Assembly (NCBI RefSeq): GCF_036898095.1
Contig: NC_090726.1
Location: 41,840,579-41,904,578 of the forward strand
Length of the DNA stretch: 64,000 nucleotides
Direction: 5' to 3'
Source of the DNA: Palaemon carinicauda
Lineage: Eukaryota; Arthropoda; Malacostraca; Decapoda; Palaemonidae
Part shown: positions 1 through 11,103 of the stretch, piece by piece
How positions within the stretch are numbered: the stretch's first letter is position 1
How the letters are laid out: every line of letters starts with the position of its first letter
Program-made: the position numbers and the translations under genes
The notes under the pieces: generated by a model
The model's database searches: none
What the model was told of the DNA's origin: nothing
The model's input: only the letters and a program-made list of their open reading frames with translations

Positions 1-160
1 AATTTGTATAGTTAATATAGGAAATATTTATTTTAATGTTACTGTTCATGAAATATTTTATTTTTCCTTATTTCCTTTCTTCACTGGCTATTTTCCCTGT
101 TGGAGCCCTCTGTGCTTATAGCATTCTGCTTTTCCAACTAGGGTTGTAGCCTAGCAAATG

Positions 161-185
<25 letters not shown>
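1..185 (-). repeat. Interspersed repeat family A, edge fragment
   Basis: This stretch closely matches the segment at about 49500-49650 (same 'cactgg.ctattttccctgttggagccc' context and 'ccaactagggttgtagc' end), and in inverse orientation the copies starting at about 19566 and 56566. It runs into an ATAAT/ATT microsatellite, as every copy of this family does at that edge. No protein is encoded. I do not recognise the superfamily; it is simply a high-copy dispersed repeat of this genome. Confidence 0.75.

Positions 186-1035
<850 letters not shown>

Positions 1036-1076
<41 letters not shown>
1036..1076. repeat. Homopolymer T tract of about 41 bp
   Basis: Uninterrupted T run. It could be the tail of a minus-strand retroposon, but no element body is recognisable beside it. 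Its length may be unreliable in the assembly. Confidence 0.9.
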
Positions 1077-1078
<2 letters not shown>

Positions 1079-1315
1079 ATGAATGCCCACAAAGCTTCCA
1101 GAGAATGTTTACTAAAATGTCAACATTTTTACATCGTTTATTATAAACTAGTGTACGAGACCCGTCAATAATGATGGCTAAATATGTAGATAGAAATACA
1201 TGCACATGCACCCCCCTCTCACCATGGTATGACTACTCTCTCGGCGAGAGCTGATCATAAGGATGTATGATTAGTCTCTAGGGCATTGGCCTGCTAGGTC
1301 ATTGTCACTCTCCCC

Positions 1316-1945
1316 AGTCTCTGCCATTCATGAGCAGCCTTTAAACCTTTAAATGGATAAAACTCATTAATAAATGCCCCTTTCCTTTGCCATTCATGAG
1401 TGACCTTTTAACCTTTAAATTGATAAAACCCTTGTAATAACTGCCCCTTTCCTTTGCCATTCATGAGTGACCTTTAAACCTTTAAATGGATAAAACTCAT
1501 TAATAAATGCCCCTTTCCTTTGCCATTCATGAGTGACCTTTTAACCTTTAAATTGATAAAACCCTTGTAATAACTGCCCCTTTCCTTTGCTATTCATGAG
1601 CTACCTTTAAACCTTTAAATTGATAAAACCCTTGTAATAACTGCCCCTTTCCTTTGCCATTCATGAGTGACCTTTTAACCTTTAAATGGATAAAAGTCAT
1701 TAATAGCTGCCCCTTGTCTTTGCCCTTTATGAGTGACCTTTTAACCTTTAAATGGATAAAAGTCATTAATAGCTGCCCCTTGTCTTTGCCCTTTATGAGT
1801 GACCTTTTAACCTTTAAATGGATAAAACTCATTAATAGCTGCCCCTTTCCTTTGCCATTCATGAGTGACCTTTTAACCTTTAAATGGACAAAACTCTTTA
1901 ATAACTGTCTCTTGCCTCTGCCATTCATGAACGACCCTTAAACTT
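1316..1945. repeat. 66/67-bp minisatellite, about 10 copies
   Basis: The word 'gccattcatgag' (or a close variant) recurs at 1323, 1389, 1456, 1522, 1589, 1656, 1722, 1788, 1854 and 1920, a period of 66 or 67 bp. Units alternate between subtypes ('tggataaaactcat' versus 'ttgataaaacccttg'), suggesting duplication of multi-unit blocks. A 66-bp period equals 22 codons, so open frames across it are artefacts of periodicity. Confidence 0.95.
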
Positions 1946-1992
1946 GTAAACATGAAAATGTTTAATAACTTTACATTTGGATTCAGTGTTAC

Positions 1993-2492
1993 NNNNNNNN
2001 NNNNNNNNNNNNNNNNNNNNNNNNNNNNNNNNNNNNNNNNNNNNNNNNNNNNNNNNNNNNNNNNNNNNNNNNNNNNNNNNNNNNNNNNNNNNNNNNNNNN
2101 NNNNNNNNNNNNNNNNNNNNNNNNNNNNNNNNNNNNNNNNNNNNNNNNNNNNNNNNNNNNNNNNNNNNNNNNNNNNNNNNNNNNNNNNNNNNNNNNNNNN
2201 NNNNNNNNNNNNNNNNNNNNNNNNNNNNNNNNNNNNNNNNNNNNNNNNNNNNNNNNNNNNNNNNNNNNNNNNNNNNNNNNNNNNNNNNNNNNNNNNNNNN
2301 NNNNNNNNNNNNNNNNNNNNNNNNNNNNNNNNNNNNNNNNNNNNNNNNNNNNNNNNNNNNNNNNNNNNNNNNNNNNNNNNNNNNNNNNNNNNNNNNNNNN
2401 NNNNNNNNNNNNNNNNNNNNNNNNNNNNNNNNNNNNNNNNNNNNNNNNNNNNNNNNNNNNNNNNNNNNNNNNNNNNNNNNNNNNNNNNNNNN
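1993..2492. other. Assembly gap (500 N)
   Basis: Exactly 500 undetermined bases, a placeholder length for a gap of unknown size. It directly follows the minisatellite, so unresolved tandem repeat is a likely cause. Confidence 0.98.
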
Positions 2493-2795
2493 AAAGAAGA
2501 AGACAACCAAGTGCCAGCCAGCCAACTCTTGTCAATTGTTATCATCATATCAGACGAAAATTTCAGTTGATCATGCAGGTAAATGAATATATTTTATATA
2601 ATTTATAATTATGATTAATAAAACTGCGGGAAAATGCACCAGAGAGAGTAATTTGAAGTGATTTGTGAAGGTTATATGCTATTATTAACCCTAACACAAC
2701 AACCCTTTTTTTTTTATCTCAAGGTCTGCCGTCATTATTTTCGTATTTAGGCCTTTTTTATTTAGCTTAGGCCTAAATATTCTTGTCTAGGTAAG
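2493..2795. other. Unremarkable non-coding sequence
   Basis: AT-rich; contains a short poly(T) and nothing else I can support. Confidence 0.55.
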
Positions 2796-2799
2796 TATA

Positions 2800-3545
2800 T
2801 ATCAAGGAAAAAAATGGCATTTTGATGTTTAATAAGGGAAAGTAGCCCAGTGAGGAAAGAAACGAGGAAAAATGAAATATCTTAAGAGTAACATTAAGAT
2901 AAATATCTCCTATATAAACTATAAAAACAAAAAAAACAAGATAGAATTGTGCTCGTGTACCCTCAAGCAAGAGAACTCTAACCCAAAACAGTGATAGAGC
3001 ATGTTACAGAGGCTATTGCGCCACCCGAGAATAGAGAACAATGGTTTGATTTTGGAGTGTCCTTCTCCTAGAAGAGCTGCTTACCATAGCTAAAGAGTCT
3101 CTTCTACCCTTACCAAGAGGGAAAGTAGGATCCTTTGTATATCGGCGGCCAGTTCCTCGCGTATTGATTAAAAATGGACATCAACTAACCTAAACTTTCC
3201 CCCCTAACCTAACCTACATGCCGTTTCTTTACCTACTTACCTAACGGGAGGCTAACGCCTCCCTGCGACCTCCCCCCTGCGACCTCCCCCCTTACGCTGC
3301 TGTATTCCAAGTTACTCGTAATAATACACACAGGTGGCCGCTATCGTACATACACCCCGAAGATTTATTTGTTAATCTTAGTGTTGTCAGGTGTATGAGC
3401 CCCTAGGAAAATGTGTAAGGAATAAGCCAGACTATTCGTTGTATGTGTAGGCAAAGGAAAAATGAGCTGTAACCAGAGAGAAAGATCCAATGTAGTACTG
3501 TCCGGCCAGTCAAAGGATCCAATAACTCAATAGCGGTAGTATCTC
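2800..3545 (+). repeat. Family A repeat interrupted by a foldback arm
   Basis: Family A sequence (with 'aatggtttgattttggagtg' and 'gagctgcttaccatagctaa') runs to about 3135, is interrupted by about 225 bp of foreign sequence, and resumes at about 3360 with 'gtgttgtcaggtgtatgag', which is contiguous family A sequence in the copy near 20020. The interrupting block is the first arm of the foldback structure. Confidence 0.8.
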
Positions 3546-3835
3546 AAAGAATAAGAATCGGTAAATATTTACTAAAGCGCAATAGAAATAGGGTTCAAGG
3601 TGTATGTATGATAGCGGCCACCTGTACGTATTATGTCTAACTTAGAAAATATGGCAGTATAAGGGGGTTGTTAGGGGCCGTTAGGCGCCCCCCCCCCCCC
3701 CCCCCCCCCACGTTAGGTAGGTAGGTAAGGACATGGCTTGTAGGCTAGGTTAGGGGGGAAAGTTTAGGTTAGTTGATGTCCCTTTTTAATGAACGCTTGA
3801 GGAACTGGCCGCCGATATACAAAGGCTCCTAGGAT
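3133..3835. repeat. Foldback structure: two inverted arms of about 230 bp
   Basis: The left arm (about 3135-3360) starts 'cctttgtatatcggcggcc' and ends near 'ggtggccgctatcgtacatac'. The right arm (about 3600-3832) is its reverse complement, starting 'gtatgtatgatagcggccac' and ending 'ggccgccgatatacaaagg'. The space between holds family A sequence. A third, more diverged copy lies at 3990-4150. This fits a MITE with long arms, or two copies in inverted orientation. A C-homopolymer of about 19 bp sits in the right arm. Confidence 0.8.
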
Positions 3836-3989
3836 TCTAAGGTGAATTTATAGCTACTTCGAACTGTTCTGATACCCAAAATTGGGGAAACTCATATTTT
3901 TACCATTTTAGAAGTTTTAGAATTAATATTTTTAAAATTTTAGAAGTTATAAAATTCATGATTTCAACATTTTAGATGTTTTAAAAATC

Positions 3990-4150
3990 GGAGCTTTTGT
4001 ATATCAGCAGCCAGTTCCTCTCTTGTGGACATCAATTACCCTAAACTTTACCCCCTAACCTAACCTACAAGCCGTGTCCTTTCCGACTTACCTAACGGGG
4101 GGCTAACACCCCCCTGCGACCCTCCTTACACTGCCGTAATCAAACATACA
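3990..4150 (+). repeat. Third, diverged copy of the foldback arm
   Basis: Shares 'gtatatcagcagccagttcc', 'cctaacctaacctac' and 'gacttacctaacgggg' with the arm at 3135-3360, in the same orientation. Its flank is AT-rich and otherwise unremarkable. Confidence 0.75.
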
Positions 4151-4758
4151 CCCCTAAAATTCTATAAGTTTATGAATAAAAAATCACATTTTAAAAGTGA
4201 AACAAACTTAAGAACACCGCCTAACCTAACCTAGGAGCTGTATCCTTAACTACTGCTTGCATAGAAAATGGGAATTCCTTCCCATTGATTGATTGATTGA
4301 TTTGAGGCTTTCTAGCATCCTGACATCTAAGGTCCCATTTTCTAGAGAGCCCTTCATAATGGTGTCCATCGCCATCCATATTTAATTAAGCCTGTAACGT
4401 ATTGACACTCCCTTTATCAAATTTAATAATTCATTGCTCGCAATTCAGCATTTTCTCCTTGCCTGTCTATTTTGGTAAGTGATATATACTTCGTTACTCA
4501 CGTCTGCCGCGTGGGTGAGTATACTGGCGTTGTTACAGTTACCACGATCAAACGCTTATTCCAATTAACCTTTGCTGTACTATGCCTTGCTTCTCTTGCA
4601 AGTTAACTTTATCTCCATGCTCCTCAGATTTGGCAAGTGGCACGTGCTTTGTTTCACATGTCGGCTTTGTGGGTGAATAATTTAGAGTCATTTCACTTTT
4701 CTACTTAATGCTCCCGTCGTAGTTCACGTCATTAGTAATGTAACAATACGTTATCTCC
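4151..4758. other. Non-coding, no supported feature
   Basis: Contains a short (GATT)n tract near 4283-4302; otherwise nothing recognisable. Confidence 0.55.
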
Positions 4759-4760
4759 TA

Positions 4761-4951
4761 CAGTCCATTTCTTTTAGCGAGGTAGATTTGCACCGACTCA
4801 TAACGGTGGCCTTTTAGCTTGGAAAAGTTTCCTGATCGCTGATTGGTTGGACAAGATAATTCTACCCAATCAGCGATCAGGAAACTTTTCCGAGCTAAAA
4901 GGGCACCGTTGCGAGTCGGTGCAAATATGCCTCGCTAAAAGAAATGGACTA
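4761..4951. mobile_element. Hairpin MITE, mariner-like, TA flanked
   Basis: The element is an almost perfect palindrome: about 85-bp arms starting CAGTCCATTTCTTTTAGCG and ending with the complement, around a roughly 20-bp loop. It is bounded on both sides by TA (4759-4760 and 4952-4953), the target duplication expected of Tc1/mariner elements, and the CAGT-type terminus fits that superfamily. It has no coding capacity. The few arm mismatches suggest it is fairly young. Confidence 0.85.
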
Positions 4952-4953
4952 TA

Positions 4954-5440
4954 GCTCCTGTGTTTTGGCAAGCGTTATTTATGACTTCAGTTGAACAAAT
5001 AATTTTATAAAAACACTAAAACAAATATATTGCTCTATTTTTATTTTTCAAAATCACTGAAGCCGAAATCTTCTCTTTGCATCATCTGCTTCTTTTGGTA
5101 GGACGTCTGCTCCTTTTGCGACACTTTTTACATAGGCTTAATCAGTCACCAAGTCTTTTTTTATATAAAAAATAAATAAATTTCTTTTAAAAGAAATGAT
5201 TATGAGTAAGAAATATGATGATATCGTCATGTAAGGAAAGCTATAGAAAAAGGTTGCCACACTAAAACCAAACCTATATCATTGAAATGTAAAGTTCATA
5301 TTTGAAAGGTGTTTGTTATGAAAGTTCCATTCTGTATTGTGTAGTATATTCTTTGTTAGAGATACTTTGCTATGTTAAACATTACTCTGAACTAATGTAA
5401 GTCATTTTCACAATAATATTCAACATTACTTTCTTCTTTC
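4954..5440. other. Intron upstream of the first coding exon
   Basis: AT-rich sequence with no repeat or ORF of note. It ends in the polypyrimidine tract and CAG acceptor of the next feature, so it is the 3' part of a 5'-UTR intron whose donor lies upstream or outside the window. Confidence 0.6.
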
Positions 5441-5494
5441 CAGAAACACCCAGGAAAGTGAAGGATCTGTGCAATTTTGGCAGATTTTGATACA

Positions 5495-6369
5495 ATGCTC
5501 AATTTTGCTGGTTTTCAAGATGCCTTGAGCGTAGCACTAGTAATTATAATTGTATCATTTGTCATTGCTGTGGCATGGTTGTCAACAAATGTGAGAGAAC
5601 AACCGCTTATTGCAACAGCTGTAGTGGTGTTTCAAAGTGGTGTAAACACTGAAGGGGACCAAAACTCATCTGTTACAGGGGCAAATCGGCTAGACAACCA
5701 AAGTGGTGGGAATGGTGAAGGGGAGGGAGAATCTGCGGGACCCGTCCCATTAGTCAAAGAAAATGAAAGCGCTGTTTTGGAAGTGAGACCAGAAACGGGC
5801 AAAGTATGTACAGAATGCAAAAGCGGTGATGTGGTGGATGAAGATTCGAAGCTCTCCAATCGCGCTGGTGAAATGGTGCCGTCGGAAGAAAGCGAGAAAG
5901 GGGCCGAGGCCCTACGTGTAGATAAGGGCTTAGAGGAACCGCGTGATCGCGATTCCCCTACAAATGAAAGTAGCCACTCAAGAGGCTCAGGAGATGTGAA
6001 AAGTCCGTCCTGTACAACTTCGTCAACGTCAGAGAAGCCGCACGACGATCCATCCCAAGAAATGGAAATTAGAAACCGTAGGCTTAAGCATTTTGTGACA
6101 ATGGGTGGAAGTCATGTACCTGATACTCATCATGAAACTTGTGCCTCGCAGGGCGATGTCGGGGGGACACCCTCTCCAGGGAAAGATAATGAAAAGGTTT
6201 CAAAGGACTCTGATACTTTTGTAAGAGATGCAGAATCAAGTTCATTGCCATCGGATAATGGCGGAGGTGAAAGACCGCCAGGAAGTATTAGAATTCGGTT
6301 GAAATTTTTAGATGAAACTCAGAAGTTTGTTTTTGCTCAGCTCACAGAACAAGTTGGAAGTTTTAAAAG
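5495..6369 (+). CDS. TMUB-like protein, coding exon 1
   Basis: First coding exon of a transmembrane and ubiquitin-like domain protein (TMUB family; vertebrate members act in the ER membrane and have been linked to ER-associated degradation). The exon starts at acceptor TTTCCAG (ends 5443), with 51 bp of 5' UTR before the first ATG. Residues 8-29 form a hydrophobic helix (SVALVIIIVSFVIAVAWL). Residues 30 to about 262 are a low-complexity Ser/Glu/Asp-rich linker, much longer than in the vertebrate proteins. From residue 264 the ubiquitin-like fold begins (SIRIRLKFLDETQKF, then GSFKR). It is cut after two bases of Arg292 by donor AG|GTATGT. The upstream in-frame TTG at 5477 is not needed as a start: this ATG has A at -3. 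Confidence 0.88.
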
Positions 6370-7003
6370 GTATGTATGTTACTTTTTTGGTACAGTACAG
6401 TTGTTTTATTGAGATTATACAGGAATACTTAATGTAGGTTATACAAGTTTTAAGTCATTTTTTTATTACCTGTGATATCATTTATGGTTGATACAAATAT
6501 TGCAGGCTGCTTGATCCATTTTATGTGCTGTACTGTCCCTTTCCAGCCAGCCTTTTCTTATGATAATCTTATTGCTGAATTCTATTTGTTAGATGATAGA
6601 ACTGGGAAACTGTGTTATTCTGAGTAATACTGTCCCCCATTCATGCCAATGTGATATTCAGCCACGAAATCATAGAAGTATCATTGAAACAAACTTGAAT
6701 TTAAGAATAGAATTAATGCTTAATGAAGTTCATAGCTGTTACCACCCTCTGCCCCACTCACAATAGCTGTGGCTTCTCTTGAAAATACCATACATGTCAC
6801 CCAGAATATTGAGATGCTATGATTGTGGCAATTAGGGGGAAAGATATTTGTTGACATCGGTGCTCTGTTCCATTGTTTGCAGTAGCTCTCCATGCCACTG
6901 CGTTTTTCTAGTGCGGCCAAAGGGAAGTACTGTACATAAAATTTCTAAAAATTTTATCGTGATATAGTTTTCATTGCAAAGAATGAACAGCAATGAACCT
7001 CAT
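6370..7003 (+). other. Start of TMUB intron 1
   Basis: The donor GTATGT opens a 14.5-kb intron. The first 630 bp carry no recognisable repeat; beyond that the intron is nearly all mobile-element sequence up to the acceptor at 20832-20834. Confidence 0.75.
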
Positions 7004-7099
7004 TTTACCCTTTTACCCCCAAAGGACGTACTGGTACATTTCACAAAACTTATCCCTTTACCCCCATTGACGTACCGGTACGTCCTTGCAAAAAACTGC
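7004..7099 (+). mobile_element. TTAA-MITE, left half (split by DIRS-1)
   Basis: Matches the first 95 bp of the intact MITE copies at 48055 and 52233 ('cccttttacccccaaagg', then the 18-bp palindrome GGACGTACCGGTACGTCC in variant form). It breaks off after 'gcaaaaaactgc' exactly where the DIRS-1 terminus starts; the remaining half lies at about 15187-15400. Confidence 0.88.
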
Positions 7100-7285
7100 T
7101 TTGTTCCGTAACCGAAATACAAACCACGCTATTTACAGAGGGTTTACCTTTTAGCGCAGCTGAAATGACGAGCCAATAGTTTTAACGAGGGTTAATTACC
7201 CCCGCGCTAGTTAGCGGGAGGGTGGGGAAGGGTAGCTTGCTACCCCTCCCCCCTCCACACACCGGTGACTTGCTTCACTTCACTT
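7100..7285 (+). repeat. DIRS-1 left inverted terminal repeat
   Basis: Reverse-complementary to about 14975-15120 over the GC-rich part ('acccccgcgctagttagcgg', 'ggtagcttgctaccc', 'ccacacaccggtg.cttgctt'). The block contains two smaller self-palindromes (gctagttagc and ggtagcttgctacc), so the RNA 5' end can fold strongly. Confidence 0.85.
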
Positions 7286-8457
7286 TTGGTTCGGCGGTGA
7301 TCAGACGTGTCTGCTCATCGCCCTCGTGACAGCCTTTAATTTTCTGCTTTTTCTTTTCAGCGTGTGTGTTGGTTGGAAGTTGACCTTCAGTTATTTCTTT
7401 ACAATGCGTACATGCCCTGGAGTTGCCGGTTGTCCTTGTGGGACTTTCATGTCGGACGTAAATACGGATCCACACACCCTCTGCCCTCAATGTCGGGGCC
7501 GACGGTGTGACCAGGAGAACATGTGCCGTGAGTGCAGGGAGTGGTCTGCCTCCCAGTGGGAGAGGTTTGGCCGTCAGCGTAAGAAGAAGTCCAAGAGAGA
7601 CCGTTCTCCTCCGGGGTTAGCCTTGAAGGAGGAAGGTTCTCGGGACTCTTCTTCCGCCGCCCAAACCTCCTCCGAAGCTCCCCCTCGTCCGCCTCCTAAG
7701 GAGAGTCGGCCGAGTGGGAGCGCAGGCCCTTGTTCTGTTTCCCGACCTTCGGTGGGGGGAGAGGGCGCCGCCTCCCATAGCGAGGCGGTTCCCCCTCCTC
7801 CTCCGGGGGAGGTTATTGATAATGCCTTATCCAGTGATGATCTTTTACAGATTTGGTCGTCCCTGGGGCTTAAGGGCTTGCCCTCCAGGGTCGCTCTTAT
7901 TGACCTTGTCTCATTGGGGGCCGCTGTTAAGCAGTCGCCGGCGGTAGCAGAGGTAGACCCTCTGTCTATTGTCGACGTCGTGGTGACAGAGGCCTCCGAC
8001 GTGGCTGGGCCTTCCGCCGCAGGTGCTGTTGCGGGTGATGGTGCTAAAGGCTCTCCTCCTCCTTCCGTACATCCTTCGAAGGGGGAAGTGAGTCCTTCGG
8101 TCTCGGCTGCTGCTCAGCTTCCTTCTGAGGGAAGTGCTTTAATGGAGACTCCCCTTCGGAGGACCGATGGTCCCGACGATCTTCCCCGAGGCCGCCTCCG
8201 CCGTAAGGCTCACCGTCCGCTACGCCACAAGGGCCTCCCTTCCCCTTACAGGGGGACTAAGAGGCGCCTTTTTGGGTCTTCATCCTCCGGGGGGGACTCT
8301 CCTCGTCAGCCTCAACCTACAGCTCCGCCCTCCTTGAACCTCTCTGCAGACCGCTCACCATCTCCTGCCAGATCTTCGCCTTCTGGAGAACTCGTCACCC
8401 GACGGGCAACGGTCCCTTTGGGGCTAAGGGATCCTTCCCTTACGCGAGCAGTGCTAG

Positions 8458-8600
8458 CGCACAAGCGCTCTCCTGCTCGCCAGCGCTCTCCTGCTCGCCA
8501 GCGCTCTCCTGCTCGCCAGCGCTCTCCTGATCTTCAGCGCTCTCCTGCTCGCCAAGACTCTCCTGCTCGCCGACGCTCACCTGCTCGTCGGCTCTCTTCC
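8458..8600 (+). repeat. 18-bp tandem repeat in DIRS-1 gag (RSPARQ)
   Basis: The unit CGCTCTCCTGCTCGCCAG recurs about six times with growing divergence and encodes an SR-like hexapeptide. The period is a multiple of three, so copy-number change would preserve frame here. Confidence 0.9.
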
Positions 8601-8939
8601 GAGCGTCAGCGCTCATTTGAGGACCATCGCCCTGCGGTCTCTGACCACCCTTTAGTTCCTGCTGAACTCCCTGCTCACCATCTGCCTGGTCCTGTGGCTA
8701 CGCAACATCGTGCTGCGCGTGTGTCAAAAACACATGTTCGCCAATGCGCCAGCGATCTCCCAGTTCCTGCTCGTGAACGCGCCGCGCCACCTGTCCTTTC
8801 ACATGACACGCCAGCAATTACTTCCTTGCCAGCGTTCACCTGCTTGCCAGCGCGCACAGGCGATCTTAGTATCGCCTATTCAGCAGCGACAGCTAGCGCG
8901 CCAACGTTCTCCAACGCTCCTGAAGGAACATGGTTCGCC

Positions 8940-9400
8940 AGCTTCTAGCTCGCCATCGCGCGATCGCCCGCCTGCGCATGGTGCTCGCCATCGCTCGCCA
9001 TTGCACGATCGCCCTCCTGCGCATGCTGCTCGCCATCGCTCGCCCCTGCACGATCGCCCTCCTGCGGATGCTGATCACCATCGCACCCCATCACGCGATC
9101 GGCCACCTGCGCATGCTACTCGCCATCGCTCGCCCCTGCACGATCGCCCTCCTGCGCATGCTGCTCGCCATCGCTCGCCCCTGCACGATCGCCCTCCTGC
9201 GCATGCTGCTCGCCATCGCTCGCCCCTGCACGATCGCCCTCCTGAGGATGCTGATCACCATCGCACCCCATCACGCGATCATTCACCTGCGCATGCTGCT
9301 CGCCATCGCTTACCATGACGCGGTCATTCACCTGCGCATGCTGCTCACCATCGCACGCCAGTGCGTCGACATGCCACATCGCGCCATCGCCAACTTGAGC
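8940..9400 (+). repeat. 45-bp tandem repeat in DIRS-1 gag
   Basis: A 45-bp unit beginning CACGATCGCCCTCCTGCGCA recurs about eight times with point variants. In the frame of best composition it encodes a 15-residue His/Arg/Pro-rich repeat (RPPAHAARHRSPLHD). It is not in frame with the upstream gag segment, which fixes this as the main site of frame loss. Confidence 0.88.
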
Positions 9401-11103
9401 GACTGCACTCACCAGCTCGTCATCGATCGCCTGTGGATCTACATTGCCAGCGATCTTCCTCACCTACGCGGCAGCGCGTTCCCTCACCGTCGCGCCAACG
9501 CTTGCGTTCGTCGCCTCGGACACGCGTTCATTTACCTGCCCACCCTCGCGCCCACTCACCTGCGCGACCGCTCGCCTGCGCGCCTGCTCGCCCGCGCGAC
9601 CAATCGCCTGCGCGACCGCTCGCCTGTGCGCCCGCGCGATCATCCACCTGCGCGATCGCTCGCCCGCGCTCCCGCGCGACCATTCGCCCTCGCGCGACCA
9701 TCGTTCGCGGCGAATTCCGCAGCGGGTGGTAGCAGCAGGAACGCGTGCTCCTAGACGGCACTCAGGATCACCTCCATCCAAACACAGGTTGGTAGAGGAC
9801 GAGGAGAGGTTAGTACAGCCTTCTTCCCCACCTTCTTTGCAGGCAGGTACCGTCGTGTCCACTCCAAAGGATCGCCCGATCCCTTTCCCTTTAGCGAGGG
9901 TTTCGGACTCTGTGTCCTTGGAGCAGCAGACTTGGTTTGGTCCCTTGGCACGGGCATTAGTGAGGGTTATGAAACCAGCACTCGCCGGCCAGGGTAACAA
10001 ACCATCGGCTGTCTCTCCTACGCTGAAGAGAAAGAGAGGAGTGGACTTCGTGGTGACTTCCCCCAGGGCGAAGTTGGTTCCCAAGAGGTCGGTCTCGAAG
10101 GTCCCTTCTCCTGCACGAGTACTCTCTCCTTCTCCCGTGGACTAGGCCTTTCCGTCCTCAGGTGAGTCCAGTGGGGCGGTAGTCTTCCCCTCGGCACCAG
10201 GGGGGGAGACTTCGCTTCTGGCAGGAGAATCGTCTCGTGAGGAAGGGGCCCCTCGAACCTCGTTGTTGGGATCCTGTATCCCTCCCAGGAGGGAATCCAA
10301 GGATTCCAAGACCGTCCCTAAATCCTCTGCAAGGATTCGTCAGGAACCCACGACTACCGAGGGGAATGTCCACGTATCACCCCAGGAAGAGATTCCTGGG
10401 GCAGGAGACTTAGCTGCCAGCCCGTAGGGAGGAGAACAGCAAGAATCCGAACATGCCTTCTGGCAGGTCCTAAGCCTGATAAGGCAACTTAACAGGCTTA
10501 CGGATCCAGTCATCGCCCCCCGTGAAGGCAAAGACACGATTCTGGATGAAGTGTTTGACGTTCGGAAGGCCCCTAAGACCAGTGCAGCTCTGCCCTGGGC
10601 TCGGGGGCTGAAGAGTGCCAGGGCTAGGGCCAACGCTCAGCTCGCACTTCTTGCCTCCTCCAGTCGTTCCACTGCCGGGAACAAGCTCATCCCTCCTCCT
10701 CGCCTCCATCAGAGGAGGTATTTCGAGATCCTGGGTGAGCACAACCTCGCTCTTCCTCTCCATCACTCTGTGGAGGAGCTGGCGAAGGGAGTTCCCCTTG
10801 AGAAACTCTCTGCCCGGCAGGTGTCGTTCTCGGCGGCAGAGATCCTTAGCCACGAGAAGGTCGCTAAGTGTGCCATGCAGGCCACTTCGTGGCTGGACTT
10901 CTGGCTAGGATCTCTGGGCATCTTATTGCGATCGGAGGACTTGTCCAAGGAGACCAATAGGAAGGCCCTAGAGACCTTCTTGCTCTCGGGCACCCGCTCC
11001 ATCGAGTTTTTGGCGCACCAGGTTACCACCCTGTGGGCCAACTCGGTGTTGAAGCGTCGCGATGCTGTGTCCGAGAGATTCCATCCGAAGGTCCCCGCCG
11101 TAG

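Noticed and set aside
1590..1941. Repetitive frames on both strands with 22-residue periodicity
   Set aside because: Produced by the 66-bp minisatellite, whose period is a multiple of three; no start context, domain or splice signal.
1873..2608. Several long frames across the N block
   Set aside because: They exist only because 500 undetermined bases contain no stop codon.
5477..5494. Six extra N-terminal residues for the TMUB-like protein starting at TTG
   Set aside because: A TTG start is unlikely in an animal gene; the ATG at 5495 is the first in frame and places the membrane helix as in the family.
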